Shown here one piece after another: positions 5,734 to 6,355 of a DNA stretch of 6,355 nucleotides. The stretch is from positions 1 through 6,355 of the forward strand of contig CAYUYM010000195.1 of NCBI GenBank assembly GCA_964449305.1, read 5' to 3'. A program made the position numbers and the translations under genes. Below the pieces are notes generated by a model. That model made no database searches and was not told the DNA's origin. It saw only the letters and a program-made list of their open reading frames with translations. The DNA comes from CAYUYM01 sp964449305. GTDB lineage: Bacteria; Bacteroidota; Ignavibacteria; SZUA-365; CAYQST01. Position 1 is the first letter of the stretch, and every line of letters begins with the position of its first letter.

Positions 5734-6354
5734 TCATTCGTCGTCCAGGTCCTTCTTCACTCGCTCCAGCTCCTGCCGATGCGCATCGTCCACCTCGGGG
5801 TATTTCAGATCCAGCGTCTCGAGCTTCTTGATGATGATGTCGGACACCACGGCGCGGGTGAACCACTTGTGATCCGCCGGCACGATGTACCATGGCGCAT
5901 GCAGTGTGGACGTGTGGTTGAACATGTCCTCGTAGGCGTCCATGTACTGATCCCAGAACCTGCGCTCCCGTGCATCGGCCGATGAGAGCTTCCAGTTCTT
6001 TTCCGGCCGGTCGATGCGTTCGATGAAGCGCCGCTTCTGCTCCTCCTTGGAAACGTGCAGGAAGAACTTCACCACGTGGATGCCGTTGTGCACCAGGTAC
6101 TCCTCGTAGTTGTTGATCTCGGCGAAGCGGCGCGACCAGACATTCACGTTGGCATAGCCCTGCGGCAGCGGTGCCGCGTGCATGATCTCCGGATGCACAC
6201 GCGCCACCAGCACCTCCTCGTAGTAGGAGCGGTTGAAGATGCCGATGCGCCCACGTTCGGGCATGGACTTCGCGCAGCGCCACAGATAGTCGTGATCGAG
6301 CTCCTCCGCCGAGGGCTTCTTGAAGCTGAACACCTGGCAGCCCTGCGGGTTGAT
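5734..6354 (-). CDS. ppk2: Polyphosphate kinase 2 family protein (partial, N-terminus outside window)
   Basis: This is the C-terminal 206 residues of a PPK2-family polyphosphate:nucleotide phosphotransferase. The frame stays open to the right edge and begins INPQGCQVFSFKKPS. The GTG at 6331-6333 encodes an internal Val, not a start. The Walker A loop and first helices therefore lie outside the window. Visible landmarks, numbered in the fragment: IGIFNRSYYEEVLVARVHPE (37-56), the Walker B/lid region; VKFFLHVSKEEQKRRF (95-110); DRPEKNWKLS (115-124); and APWYIVPADHKWF (153-165), a family signature near the C-terminus. The enzyme transfers phosphate between polyphosphate and nucleotides in the cytoplasm. 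The FNRSYYE form and overall pattern resemble the TIGR03709-type branch, members of which use AMP or ADP, but class cannot be fixed without the N-terminus. It converges on the flavin reductase gene. No functional link to its neighbours is evident. Confidence 0.93.
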   Translation of the reverse strand: MNPQGCQVFSFKKPSAEELDHDYLWRCAKSMPERGRIGIFNRSYYEEVLVARVHPEIMHAAPLPQGYANVNVWSRRFAEINNYEEYLVHNGIHVVKFFLHVSKEEQKRRFIERIDRPEKNWKLSSADARERRFWDQYMDAYEDMFNHTSTLHAPWYIVPADHKWFTRAVVSDIIIKKLETLDLKYPEVDDAHRQELERVKKDLDDE

Positions 6355-6355
6355 G

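Noticed and set aside
6331..6333. GTG as start codon of the ppk2-like gene
   Set aside because: The frame continues to the edge with the conserved residues INPQGCQ before it, so the GTG is an internal valine.

Overview
The window is GC-rich chromosomal sequence that fits a Gram-negative bacterium of the Bacteroidetes/Chlorobi/Ignavibacteria side of the FCB group. The main clue is the C-terminus of the secreted nuclease-like protein. It carries an N-H-P-N-P-F motif followed by a short beta-rich tail, which is the pattern of a type IX secretion (T9SS) type A sorting domain. Clear Shine-Dalgarno sequences are scarce, which also fits that group. The high GC points to lineages such as Kapaibacteria/Ignavibacteria or Rhodothermota rather than typical low-GC Bacteroidetes, but the exact taxon is an inference.

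Layout: (1) 2-588, plus strand: a two-gene cassette with a four-base stop/start overlap that looks like a type II toxin-antitoxin pair. It has a DUF2281-like small antitoxin and a divergent MazF/PemK-like toxin. (2) 597-1202, minus strand: a stand-alone YqaJ/lambda-exonuclease-type nuclease, convergent with the cassette and only 8 bp from it. (3) 1361-3124, minus strand: a secreted protein with an N-terminal CBM9/DOMON-like beta domain, a complete endonuclease/exonuclease/phosphatase (EEP) domain and the T9SS tail. (4) 3125-3323: a divergent intergenic region with a perfect inverted repeat lying over a plausible promoter. (5) 3324-5027, plus strand: an exported three-part protein ending in a TlpA/ResA-like thioredoxin domain with a WCAPC active site. 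(6) 5125-5685, plus strand: a flavin-reductase-family FMN-binding protein. (7) 5734-6354, minus strand: the C-terminal part of a PPK2-family polyphosphate kinase whose start lies beyond the right edge.

The genes do not form one pathway. The thioredoxin-like and flavin-reductase-like genes are co-directional with a 97-bp gap and are both redox-related, so they could be co-transcribed. The toxin-antitoxin pair and the orphan YqaJ nuclease resemble accessory or phage-derived cargo beside a housekeeping-type region. No transposase, integrase, tRNA, rRNA or CRISPR array is visible. I see no clear case for a wholly new system. The most noteworthy points are the toxin homologue lacking the usual MazF catalytic residues, the orphan YqaJ nuclease, the domain combination of the secreted EEP protein, and the operator-like palindrome between the divergent genes.
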